Assembly: GCA_022013895.1 (NCBI GenBank)
Contig: JAKLPK010000245.1
Location: forward strand, 1 to 34,304
Length of the DNA stretch: 34,304 bases
From: Cellulomonas sp.
GTDB taxonomy: Bacteria > Actinomycetota > Actinomycetes > Actinomycetales > Cellulomonadaceae
Direction of reading: 5' to 3'
Positions 1 through 8,358 of the stretch are shown one piece after another. A program made the position numbers and the translations under genes. Every line of letters begins with the position of its first letter. Position 1 is the stretch's first letter. Under the pieces are notes generated by a model that worked only from the letters and a program-made list of their open reading frames with translations, was not told the DNA's origin and searched no databases.

Positions 1-973
1 AGCCGCCGCCGTACAGGTCGGTGTGGTCGTCGGCCGTCGGGAACGGTGCGGTGCCGTAGTCGAGGGTCGGTGCCTGGTCGGCGATGAACGCGGTGCGGTA
101 CTCACCGTCGAGGTTCATCGCGACGCGGCCGGTCTGGAAGTCGTTGTCGGCGGAGAACTCCTGGCCGCTCGCGGCGCTGAACGCCTTGAGCTTGTCGTAG
201 CCGATCTTCTGCACGTAGGCGTTCTGCCACTCGATGAGCTCGGTCCACGCCGGGTCGGTCCCGATGGCCGAGGTGCCGTCGTCCTTGAGCCAGCTGGCGC
301 CCGCGGCCGGGCCGTAGTGCGAGGCGGCGTTCTCGTACCAGCCCTGCAGCGGGTTGAACCCGAGCGTGGCGATCGAACCGTCGTCGTTGAAGGTGGTGAG
401 CGTGTCGGCCATCGCCTCGAGCTCGCTCAACGTCTTCGGCGCCTCGGTGTAGCCGGCCGCCGCGAGCAGCGCCTTGTTGTAGTAGAGGCCGTAGACGTCC
501 TGGAGCAGCGGCATCGTGCAGCGGGTGCCCTGGTACTCGGTGTAGCTGCGGACGGTGTCGGAGAACTGGGTGAGGTCCACCCCGTCGCGCTCGATGTAGG
601 GCGTGAGGTCGCGGAACGCTCCGGTGGAGCAGAAGTTGCCGACGATGTCGGTGGAGTAGGAGATCCCGACGTCGACGGTGTCGCCCGCGCTGATCGCCTT
701 CTGCAGCTTCTCGTCGTCCTGGCCGGAGTGCACGTCGACCGTGACGTCGGGGTTGGCGGCTTCGAACTCGTCGACGGCCTGCTGCACGACATCGGCCTCG
801 CGGTCGGTGAAGAAGTGCCAGAGCGAGACGGTGCCGGTCAGGTGGGTCGGCGCGGCGCTCGCGATGGCGTCGCTGCTGGTGCCGCCCGAGCTGCTGCACC
901 CCGCCAGGACCAGGGCGGCCGCCACTCCAGCGGCGGCGGGCAGGGCGTGTCGGTGCCGGCGGACTGATCTCAT
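1..973 (-). CDS. Extracellular solute-binding lipoprotein of a sugar ABC transporter (C-terminus cut off by window start)
   Basis: Reverse-strand translation from ATG at 973: MRSVRRHRHALPAAAGVAAALVLAGCSSSGG (signal peptide plus lipobox LAGC), then GTVSLWHFFTDREADVVQQAVDEFEAANPDVTVDV, typical of family 1 solute-binding proteins. Open to the window edge, so absent from the ORF track. Start overlaps the ROK stop (ATGA). Confidence 0.9.
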   Translation of the reverse strand, partial: MRSVRRHRHALPAAAGVAAALVLAGCSSSGGTSSDAIASAAPTHLTGTVSLWHFFTDREADVVQQAVDEFEAANPDVTVDVHSGQDDEKLQKAISAGDTVDVGISYSTDIVGNFCSTGAFRDLTPYIERDGVDLTQFSDTVRSYTEYQGTRCTMPLLQDVYGLYYNKALLAAAGYTEAPKTLSELEAMADTLTTFNDDGSIATLGFNPLQGWYENAASHYGPAAGASWLKDDGTSAIGTDPAWTELIEWQNAYVQKIGYDKLKAFSAASGQEFSADNDFQTGRVAMNLDGEYRTAFIADQAPTLDYGTAPFPTADDHTDLYGGG

Positions 974-2160
974 CGGGCTGTCCCTTCGGTGCGGTCGAAC
1001 GACGTGGTGGAGACGGTGTCGAGCAGCAGCTCCCGGGCGAGGCCGACGGCGAGCCGCCGGGCACCGACCAGGACGGGGTGGGTGGTGACGGCGCCGGGGC
1101 GGACGTCCGGGTGCCAGCGCGAGTCGGCGGCGATGCGGGCGGCGACGGCCTGCGCCAGCGCCTGGCCGCCGGTGAGCCCGGTGGGGCCGCCGAGCACGAC
1201 GAGCTGCGGGTCGAGCACGGCGAGCACCGACTGCGTGCCGAGGGCGATGCGGGTGGCGAGCTCGTCGAGGGCGTCCTGCCCGTCCGGGCCGGTCAGTGCG
1301 GCCTCCAGGTCCGGGGCGCCGAGCCGGGTGAGCAGACGGTCGAGACCGTTGCGGCCGAGCAGGTCGGTGAGGTCGCTGGCCTCGGGGTCGATCTGCGCGG
1401 CGGCGACCGGGGCCGACAGGTACCCGATCTCACCGGCGCGGCCGGAGGCGCCGCGGTGGACCGTTCCCGCGACGTCGACCGCGACGCCGACGCCGTCGCC
1501 GAGCCACAGCAGCGCGAAGTCGCCGGCGTCCTGGGCGCAGCCGACCTGCCGTTCGGCGACGGCGGCGAGGTTGACGTCGTTGTCGATGACGACGCGCAGA
1601 CCGAACTCGTGCGCCAGCGTGCTGCGGGCCCCGACCAGCGGCCAGCCGGGCAACGTGTCGGTGAGCGAGAGGACGTCGCCCTCCACGTCGACGGCTGCCT
1701 GCACACCGATCACGACGGCCCGCACCGAGGTGGGGTCCACCTCGGCGGCGGCGGTCGCGGCGGTCAGCGCCGCCTGGATGTCGCCCTGCGGTGAGCGGTC
1801 GGCGGCAGTGAGCGGCACCGTGACGACGGGGTGGTCGGTGTCGAGCGCGTCGACGACGGTCGCCTCCAGGGCGTCCTCGCGGAGGTCGACGGCCAGGGCG
1901 CGGGCCCGTTCGACGCGGGCGCCGTAGGTGATCGCGGCCGGGCCCCGCCGGGCGGGTGCCTCGCCGACCGGCCCGACCAGGCCGAGCTGTTCGAGCCGGC
2001 TGACCATCTGCGCGGCGGTGGGTTTGGACAGGCCGGTGAGGGTGCCCAGCTCGGCGCGGGTGAGCGCGCCGCGGTCGAGCAGCAGGGCGAGCGCCTGCGC
2101 ATCGTTGCGCGACCGGAGCCACCCCGGTGTTCCGGGGGCGGGTTCGTTCGAGTCCTGCAT
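970..2160 (-). CDS. ROK family transcriptional regulator (N-terminal wHTH plus ROK kinase-like domain)
   Basis: 396 aa; HTH region ALTRAELGTLTGLSKPTAAQMVSRLEQLGLV, then sugar-kinase-like VVIDNDVNLAAVAERQVG and GASGRAGEIGYL. Confidence 0.92.
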   Translation of the reverse strand: MQDSNEPAPGTPGWLRSRNDAQALALLLDRGALTRAELGTLTGLSKPTAAQMVSRLEQLGLVGPVGEAPARRGPAAITYGARVERARALAVDLREDALEATVVDALDTDHPVVTVPLTAADRSPQGDIQAALTAATAAAEVDPTSVRAVVIGVQAAVDVEGDVLSLTDTLPGWPLVGARSTLAHEFGLRVVIDNDVNLAAVAERQVGCAQDAGDFALLWLGDGVGVAVDVAGTVHRGASGRAGEIGYLSAPVAAAQIDPEASDLTDLLGRNGLDRLLTRLGAPDLEAALTGPDGQDALDELATRIALGTQSVLAVLDPQLVVLGGPTGLTGGQALAQAVAARIAADSRWHPDVRPGAVTTHPVLVGARRLAVGLARELLLDTVSTTSFDRTEGTAR

Positions 2161-2187
2161 CGGGTCTCCCGTCTCGATGCCGGGACA

Positions 2188-2210
2188 CTAACAGGGAAGT
2201 TTCTTTATAG
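2188..2210. promoter_or_regulatory. Putative ROK operator upstream of the ROK gene
   Basis: AT-rich imperfect dyad CTAACAGGGAAGTTTCTTTATAG in an otherwise GC-rich region, about 28-50 bp upstream of the ROK start. Confidence 0.4.
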
Positions 2211-2349
2211 ATAGACCCCAGACATCGGCTGTTCGGCGGGAGTTCGTTCGAGCGGGTCTGGTCGGGCCGCCCGCGGCCGAGCGAGCTCGCCCGGCCGCGG
2301 GCGCGCAAGAACCCCGGGGTCGCCGGTGCGGCGGTCCCGGGGCGGGTGT

Positions 2350-2369
2350 GCTCAGCGAGTTCGCTGAGC
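2350..2369 (-). terminator. Possible terminator hairpin downstream of the small membrane protein gene
   Basis: Perfect 9-bp arms GCTCAGCGA-gt-TCGCTGAGC just beyond the stop at 2378 (minus strand). A second GC-rich hairpin, GCCCGCGGCCG/CGGCCGCGGGC, lies at 2269-2302. Confidence 0.45.
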
Positions 2370-2377
2370 GAATGTGC

Positions 2378-2587
2378 TCAGCGGAAGAGCGAGGCGATCA
2401 GCCCGGTGACCAGCAGAGCGGCGAGCGGCCAGGCGATCGAGCTGAGGACGAGGTAGGTCCCGCGCCGCGCCTTCGCGGCGAAGGTGGGGCCGGACGTGGG
2501 TGCCGGTCCGGAGTAGACGGCCTCGGCCAGGTCGCGGGCGCGATCGGCGACGCGGGTCAGGGTGGTGGGTGCGGGGAGCGTGGTCAT
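2378..2587 (-). CDS. Small single-TM membrane protein, 69 aa
   Basis: MTTLPAPTTLTRVADRARDLAEAVYSG...KARRGTYLVLSSIAWPLAALLVTGLIASLFR; a C-terminal hydrophobic helix. The ORF-track start at 2716 is probably too long. Confidence 0.55.
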   Translation of the reverse strand: MTTLPAPTTLTRVADRARDLAEAVYSGPAPTSGPTFAAKARRGTYLVLSSIAWPLAALLVTGLIASLFR

Positions 2588-2867
2588 CGTCGGTCGCGTT
2601 CCTTCGGGAGTTCCTTGTGAGAGCTGAGACGTGGTGCGGCCGGGGTCACCGGCAGATCCATGATGCGCGTCCCTGACGTGCGATGTCATGTCCAAAGGTC
2701 CCCACACTCCTGACAAGGTGGAGGTTCACCCGGCCCCGTCCGACCCTCGGATGGGCCGTCTCACGCCTCGGTTGACGCCCAGCTCCAGGCCGCACCCGCA
2801 CGGCCGTGGGAACCGGGGTGGGCGGGACCCCGAGGGCATCCGCGCCGAACTCGCGGACAATGGAGCC

Positions 2868-3878
2868 ATGCACTTTCGCTACCTCGGCCGCTCCGGCCTG
2901 AAGATCTCCGAGATCACCTACGGCAACTGGATCACCCACGGCTCCCAGGTCGAGAACGACCAGGCCATCGCCTGCGTCCGCGCCGCCCTCGACGCCGGCA
3001 TCACGACGTTCGACACCGCCGACGCCTACGCCAACGGTGCGGCGGAGACGGTGCTCGGCGAGGCTCTCGTCGGCCAGCGTCGCGCCTCGCTCGAGATCTT
3101 CACCAAGGTCTACTTCCCGACCGGTCCGATGGGTCACAACGACACCGGCCTGTCCCGCAAGCACATCTTCGAGTCCATCGACGCCTCGCTGACCCGGCTG
3201 CGCACCGACTACGTCGACCTCTACCAGGCGCACCGGTACGACTACGAGACCCCGCTGGAGGAGACCATGCAGGCGTTCGCCGACGTCGTGCGCTCCGGCA
3301 AGGCGCTCTACATCGGCGTGAGCGAGTGGACCGCGGACCAGCTGCGCGCCGGTCACGCCCTGGCCAAGGACCTCGGCTTCCAGCTGATCTCCAACCAGCC
3401 GCAGTACTCGATGCTCTACCGCGTCATCGAGGGCGAGGTCGTGCCCACCAGCCGGGAGCTCGGCATCTCCCAGATCGTCTGGTCGCCCGTCGCCCAGGGC
3501 GTGCTCACCGGCAAGTACCTGCCGGGCCAGCAGCCCCCGGCCGGTTCGCGGGCCACCGACACCCACGGTGGCGCGCAGTTCATCAAGCGGCTGCTCAGCG
3601 ACGAGGTGCTCACCGCGGTGCAGGGTCTGCGCCCGATCGCCGACGAGCTGGGCCTGACCTCGGCCCAGCTGGCGATCGCATGGGTGCTGGCCAACGACAA
3701 CGTCGCGGCCGCACTCGTCGGCGCGAGCCGTCCCGAGCAGGTGACCGACAACGTCAAGGCGTCGGGCGTCACCATCCCGCCGGAGCTGCTGACCCGGATC
3801 GACACGGTGCTCGCCGGGGTCGTCACGAACGACCCGGCCCGCACGGCCGAGTCCTCGCCTGCGGCCCGGATGGCCTGA
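2868..3878 (+). CDS. Aldo/keto reductase (Kv-beta / YghZ-like group)
   Basis: MHFRYLGRSGLKISEITYGNWITHG, FDTADAYANGAAETVLGEAL, LTRLRTDYVDLYQAHRYDYETPLEETMQAF; typical AKR. Start chosen at ATG 2868 because homology begins there. Confidence 0.93.
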   Translation: MHFRYLGRSGLKISEITYGNWITHGSQVENDQAIACVRAALDAGITTFDTADAYANGAAETVLGEALVGQRRASLEIFTKVYFPTGPMGHNDTGLSRKHIFESIDASLTRLRTDYVDLYQAHRYDYETPLEETMQAFADVVRSGKALYIGVSEWTADQLRAGHALAKDLGFQLISNQPQYSMLYRVIEGEVVPTSRELGISQIVWSPVAQGVLTGKYLPGQQPPAGSRATDTHGGAQFIKRLLSDEVLTAVQGLRPIADELGLTSAQLAIAWVLANDNVAAALVGASRPEQVTDNVKASGVTIPPELLTRIDTVLAGVVTNDPARTAESSPAARMA

Positions 3879-3884
3879 GCGCGG

Positions 3885-3925
3885 GCGGTGCCGATCCATC
3901 GGGATGGACGATGGATCGGCACCGC
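3885..3925. promoter_or_regulatory. Perfect 17-bp inverted repeat, candidate MarR operator
   Basis: GCGGTGCCGATCCATCG-ggatgga-CGATGGATCGGCACCGC. It sits between the AKR stop and the marR-like coding start, and no T-tract follows. Confidence 0.6.
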
Positions 3926-4404
3926 GGCACGCTGGCGGTGTGCAGCCCGCCGCCTCCGACAGCCCCGCCGGCCGCGACCTCGCGGACCAGGTCGACGAGC
4001 TGTTCCGCGCCGTCTACTCGGCGTTCCACCGCCGGGACGGCACCGACCGGGGACTGTCCGGCACCTCGCGTGCGACCTTGCAGCACCTGGCCCTCACCGG
4101 ACCGCTGAGCGTCGGCGAGGCGAGCGCCCACCTGGGCCGGGCGCAGTCGGTGACCAGCGAGATCCTGGCCCAGCTCGAACGCAACGGCCTGGTCGAGCGC
4201 CGTCACGACGAGCACGACCGGCGTCGCACCGTCGTCTGGCTCACCGACGCCGGCCGCGACGCCCTGCGCCGTGAGCAGTCGGTGCTGGACCTGGAGCTGC
4301 TGACGGTCGCCCTGCACGGGGCCGACGACACCGTCCGCGACGCCGTCGTCGCCGGAATGCAGGCACTGCTGGACACCGCACCCCGTCGGAAGGACCTGCC
4401 ATGA
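3904..4404 (+). CDS. MarR family transcriptional regulator
   Basis: LSVGEASAHLGRAQSVTSEILAQLERNGLVERRHDEHDRRRTVVWLTDAGRDAL, a MarR wHTH and wing. GTG at 3940 is a plausible alternative start downstream of the palindrome. Confidence 0.85.
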   Translation: MDDGSAPRHAGGVQPAASDSPAGRDLADQVDELFRAVYSAFHRRDGTDRGLSGTSRATLQHLALTGPLSVGEASAHLGRAQSVTSEILAQLERNGLVERRHDEHDRRRTVVWLTDAGRDALRREQSVLDLELLTVALHGADDTVRDAVVAGMQALLDTAPRRKDLP

Positions 4405-4643
4405 CCTCCACCACCCGCTGCGAGAGCTGCTCGATGCCGATCGAGAGCGGCCGGTACTGCGAGCACTGCACCGACGAGCACGGCACCCTGCAGGACTTCG
4501 ACACCCGGTTCGAAGCGATGACCTCGTGGCAGCAGCGCTCGCACCCCGAGCTCAGCCGCGCGCAGGTGGAAGCCGACACCCTGGCATTCATGGCGACGTT
4601 GCCGGCCTGGCGCGACCACCCGCGGGTCGTCGCGCCGCGCTGA
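4401..4643 (+). CDS. Small putative zinc-ribbon protein, 80 aa
   Basis: MTSTTRCESCSMPIESGRYCEHCTDEHGTLQ (CxxC...CxxC); ATGA overlap with the MarR gene. Confidence 0.75.
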   Translation: MTSTTRCESCSMPIESGRYCEHCTDEHGTLQDFDTRFEAMTSWQQRSHPELSRAQVEADTLAFMATLPAWRDHPRVVAPR

Positions 4644-4687
4644 CCCGCGCCGGCGGGCGGACCGCGCGGTCCGGGGGCGGGGGGCGG

Positions 4688-5380
4688 TCAGCGCCCGCCG
4701 TGCAGCGCGGCCACCAGGTCCGGGCCGGTGAGCCAGATCAGCGCCACACCCAGCGCCAGCGCCACCACGCCGGCCCACAGCTCACCGGACCGGGTGAGCC
4801 ATGCGGTCAAGGCCTCCATCACCTGTGCCCGACGTCCGACGGGTGTGAGGACGTAGGCGACGACGACCGCCGCCTGGATGGCCAGTGCGGTCACGGCGTA
4901 GGTCACCACCAGCCCCACCACCGAGACCAGCGCCAGGCCCTTGGTGCCGATCTCGACCATGGCGACCACGAACACGACATCGATCACGGACTGCACGGCG
5001 ACCAGTCCGGCGCCGAAGGCGAACAACGCCGGCTCGGGCAGCGCGAGCCGCTCCACGAGCGAGTCCGGGGCGTGCGCCTTGGCCCCCCGGGCGGTGCGGA
5101 CCACCATGTAGATCCCGACCGCCAGCACGATGACGCCACCGGCCACCTCGATCCCCGGGACCAGCCAGGGCATCCGGTCGGTGAGTCGCACCACGACCTT
5201 GCCGACCCCCGTCGTGAAGACCAGGCCCATCACCACGAGCGCCACGAGCGAGCCGCCGAGGAACACCAGCGCCCGGCGCAGCCCCCGCGGCTGGGCCAGC
5301 AGGATCGGCATGAAGACGATGCCGACCACATCCACCGCGGCCAGCCCGAGCCCTGCGACCTCGCCGAACAGACCGATCAT
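4688..5380 (-). CDS. GAP family (LysE-like) multi-TM membrane protein
   Basis: MIGLFGEVAGLGLAAVDVVGIVFMPILLAQPRGLRRALVFLGGSLVALVVMG...; six or so hydrophobic segments; overlaps the APC permease stop (ATGA). Confidence 0.7.
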   Translation of the reverse strand: MIGLFGEVAGLGLAAVDVVGIVFMPILLAQPRGLRRALVFLGGSLVALVVMGLVFTTGVGKVVVRLTDRMPWLVPGIEVAGGVIVLAVGIYMVVRTARGAKAHAPDSLVERLALPEPALFAFGAGLVAVQSVIDVVFVVAMVEIGTKGLALVSVVGLVVTYAVTALAIQAAVVVAYVLTPVGRRAQVMEALTAWLTRSGELWAGVVALALGVALIWLTGPDLVAALHGGR

Positions 5381-6783
5381 GCGTCCACCGCCTCGACGTC
5401 CGCGGCCGCGGTCCGCAACGGCGGTGGCGGGGGAGGCGGGGCCATCCGCGGTCGCATCCGCAGATAGACCGGTACGCCGAGCGCCAAGGCGCCGGCCGCG
5501 TAGAGGAACGGCTGCCACGTGGCGAAACCCGACTCGTCGGTGTTGCGCGAGTACACGACGAACAGCACCGAGACGACGAGCGACACGGTCGCGACCAGCA
5601 GGTCCCGGACCAGCCGGGCGTCGCGGACCACGCGGCGGTCGGCCCAGCGCCACCTCAGCTGGGCGAGTGCGGAGAAGGCGTACGGGATGGCGGCCGCGAT
5701 GCCGGTCATGAGGATGAGGGTGTCGAAGACCGCGATCCCGGACGCCCCGATGTGCGAGAGCACGACGACCACCGTCGACAGCAGCGTCGAGGTGAGGATG
5801 CCGAACGCGGGCACCCCACGCCGTGACAGCGTCCGGAAGCGGTCCGGGAAGAGCCCGTCGTTCGCGGCTGCGAGCGGCATCTCGGCGGCCAGCATGGTCC
5901 AGCCGTTGAGCGCACCGAACCCGGACACCACGACGAGGGCGGCCATGAGGGTGCCGGCCCACTGCCCGGCCATGCTCTGGGCGGCCGTCGCGAACGGTGC
6001 GGTCGACGTCGTGAGCTCAGCGGCCGGGACGATGCCCATCACCGCGACCAGCGACAGCACGTAGACGATGGCGGCGGCCAGCGTGCCCAGCACCGTGGCC
6101 CGCGGCACGTTGCGGCGCGGGTCGCGGACCTTGGCGGCGGCCACCGATGCGGCCTCGACGCCGATGTACGAGAACAGGCACAGCGCCATCGCCCCGGTCA
6201 CGGCCTGCAGCGGCGGCATACCGCTGCGGTTGAGCACCTCGAAGTTGGCGCCGTCGATGAACAGCAGGCCGATCGTGGCCATCGCCAGCAGGGGCACGAA
6301 CTTGAGCACCGACGTCCACAGCTGGATCCGGCCCATCGCGCCCACGCCCATGAGGTTGATCGCGGCCGCGCCCCACAGCCCGGCGAGCGTGAGCGCGACC
6401 GTGGCCGCCGGGTGGTGGGTGGTGTTGATGAACCGTTCGACGTAGAGCACCCAACCGGTGGCGATGGCGGCGTTCCCGGCCCAGCAGGGGATCCAGTACA
6501 ACCACGCGTTCGTGAAGCCCACGAGGTTGCCGAACGCCGCACGGGCGTACGCGTAGGGCCCGCCGTCGGCCGGCATCCGCCGGGCCAGTGAGGCGAACAT
6601 GAGCGCGAGGGCGACCGCGCCGAGAGTCGTGGGCCCCATCGCCACCAGGGCGATCGGCCCGAAGCCGGCGAGCGAGCCGGGCAGGTTGAAGATGCCGACG
6701 CCGATGATGGTGCCGACCACCATCGAGGTCGCCTGCGGCAGCCCGAGGCGGGCGGGGGCGGCGAGCTGGGCGTCATCGGCCAT
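5377..6783 (-). CDS. APC family amino acid permease
   Basis: GLPQATSMVVGTIIGVGIFNLPGSLAGFGPIALVAM...PADGGPYAYARAAFGNLVGFTNAWLYWI; start ATG 6783. Proline run MAPPPPPPP near the C-terminus. Confidence 0.92.
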   Translation of the reverse strand: MADDAQLAAPARLGLPQATSMVVGTIIGVGIFNLPGSLAGFGPIALVAMGPTTLGAVALALMFASLARRMPADGGPYAYARAAFGNLVGFTNAWLYWIPCWAGNAAIATGWVLYVERFINTTHHPAATVALTLAGLWGAAAINLMGVGAMGRIQLWTSVLKFVPLLAMATIGLLFIDGANFEVLNRSGMPPLQAVTGAMALCLFSYIGVEAASVAAAKVRDPRRNVPRATVLGTLAAAIVYVLSLVAVMGIVPAAELTTSTAPFATAAQSMAGQWAGTLMAALVVVSGFGALNGWTMLAAEMPLAAANDGLFPDRFRTLSRRGVPAFGILTSTLLSTVVVVLSHIGASGIAVFDTLILMTGIAAAIPYAFSALAQLRWRWADRRVVRDARLVRDLLVATVSLVVSVLFVVYSRNTDESGFATWQPFLYAAGALALGVPVYLRMRPRMAPPPPPPPLRTAAADVEAVDA

Positions 6784-6857
6784 CGGGCTCTCCCTGGCTG
6801 TCGGGACGGGCAGTCGGTGCTGGTGGCCTGTGCCGCTGGCCGGGCCGGCGGGACCGG

Positions 6858-8147
6858 TCAGCGCCGCCCGACGAGCCCCCCGCCCACCCAGCTGCGGATG
6901 GCGGCGGCATCCTGCGTGCTCAGCTCCATCCGGGCACCCCGGCACAGTCCGATGACGTAATCGGCCCAGGTCTGCGCCACCTGAGCGATGTCGGGCTTGG
7001 TCGCCAGGTCGAGCCCGGAGTACAGCACCCCGGCGATGACGGCGTTCACCGACGCCCGGCCGATCGGCTCGCCGGCACTCTGGCAGGTGTTGCGGACCCG
7101 GCGGGCGGTCTCGGCCCGTTCGAACGGGTGCGCCGCGACGTCCTCGGCGAGGGCGGTGAGCAGCACCCGGTAGCGCTCGGTGGGCAGGTTCGGGATGTCG
7201 GTGACCTCGACCACCTGGCGCTGCAGCGGCGGCAGGTCGACGGGGGCGGCGCCCGGCAGGTCCGCCTCGCTGGACCGTTCGGGGTCCCAGACGAAGCCCT
7301 CGGACGTGGTCAGCTCGGGCAGCTCGCGTGCGAGCCAGGCGACGAAGCCGCCCGGTGCGCCCCAGCCGGCGGCCAGCGACGGGTCGGCGCGCTGCGCGGC
7401 CTGGGCGAGCGGGCCGCCGTTGAGCGGGCGGTCCGCACCGCGCACCAGGCGCAGCACGGCCCGGGCCGCGGCCGAGGGCGCCTGGCCGTCACCGTCGAGG
7501 CCCACCTGTCCGGCGCCGGACCGGCGACGCCTGGACCCGGTGGAGGGAGTCGGTTCCGCTGCCGGGGTCGTCGAGGTGTCGGTCGCAGGGGCGACAGGTG
7601 CGGGTGCCACCGGCAGGGTCACCAGCTCGACGAGCTCATCGGCGGTCACCACCTGGTCGGCCACCGCTCGGTAGGCGCTCGCGGCCGGGCTGGCCGTGAC
7701 GATCGTGACGCGTCGGTCCGCGGCCCGGGCGCGCAGGGCGAGCGGGGTGAAGTCGGCGTCGGCCGAGACGATGACGAACTCGTCGTACCGGGTCGTGGCA
7801 GCCAGCGCGTCGACGGCGTCGAGCACGAGGTTGATGTCGGCGCTCGACTTGCCCTGCTGGGTGAGCGACGGGCAGTCGATGACGCTGAACCCGGCACGCG
7901 TGAAGTTGGGTCGGTACTGGGAGAACGCCGACGGGTTGAGGTAGCAGGCGCGGACCAGGAAGCGACGCACCAGCTCACCGTCGTCGTCCTGGGCCAGCTC
8001 GAGGCCGGACAGCCAGTGCGCCGGTGAGCTCGCGAACGCCTCTGCAGCCGCCGGGTCGAGTCGTCGCAGGCCGATGTACACGTTGTCGAAGTCGACGAAC
8101 AGGGCGCAGCGCAGGCGTCGGACGGTCGAGCTGGGGTCAGAGGTCAC
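6858..8147 (-). CDS. NYN domain (PIN-like nuclease fold) protein with C-terminal LOTUS/OST-HTH-like region
   Basis: CALFVDFDNVYIGLRRLDP, KSSADINLVLDAVDAL, FVIVSADADFTPLALRARAADRRV are NYN acidic motifs. GTG start at 8147 has GGAGG upstream. Confidence 0.87.
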   Translation of the reverse strand: MTSDPSSTVRRLRCALFVDFDNVYIGLRRLDPAAAEAFASSPAHWLSGLELAQDDDGELVRRFLVRACYLNPSAFSQYRPNFTRAGFSVIDCPSLTQQGKSSADINLVLDAVDALAATTRYDEFVIVSADADFTPLALRARAADRRVTIVTASPAASAYRAVADQVVTADELVELVTLPVAPAPVAPATDTSTTPAAEPTPSTGSRRRRSGAGQVGLDGDGQAPSAAARAVLRLVRGADRPLNGGPLAQAAQRADPSLAAGWGAPGGFVAWLARELPELTTSEGFVWDPERSSEADLPGAAPVDLPPLQRQVVEVTDIPNLPTERYRVLLTALAEDVAAHPFERAETARRVRNTCQSAGEPIGRASVNAVIAGVLYSGLDLATKPDIAQVAQTWADYVIGLCRGARMELSTQDAAAIRSWVGGGLVGRR

Positions 8148-8259
8148 AGCAACATCCTCCACTGCTGAGCACCCGCCTGCGACGGCGCCGGGCCGGTGCG
8201 GGTCGGAGCGGGACCGTCCGGGCTTCACCGGGCCTGCGCATGACCGGCACCACTCGGGC

Positions 8260-8273
8260 GGGACTTTCGTCCC
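8260..8273. promoter_or_regulatory. DevR/DosR-like box upstream of the desaturase
   Basis: Perfect dyad GGGAC-TTTC-GTCCC, followed by -10-like TACCCT at 8284-8289. Confidence 0.5.
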
Positions 8274-8358
8274 CTTGGGTGCGTACCCTGGACCATCTGC
8301 ACGCGAGCCTCGGCTCATCCCGGCTGGGAAGTCGACCCCGATGCGGAGGAGTGCGCGC

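Noticed and set aside
2646-3899. 417-aa minus-strand ORF
   Set aside because: Antisense shadow of the aldo/keto reductase.
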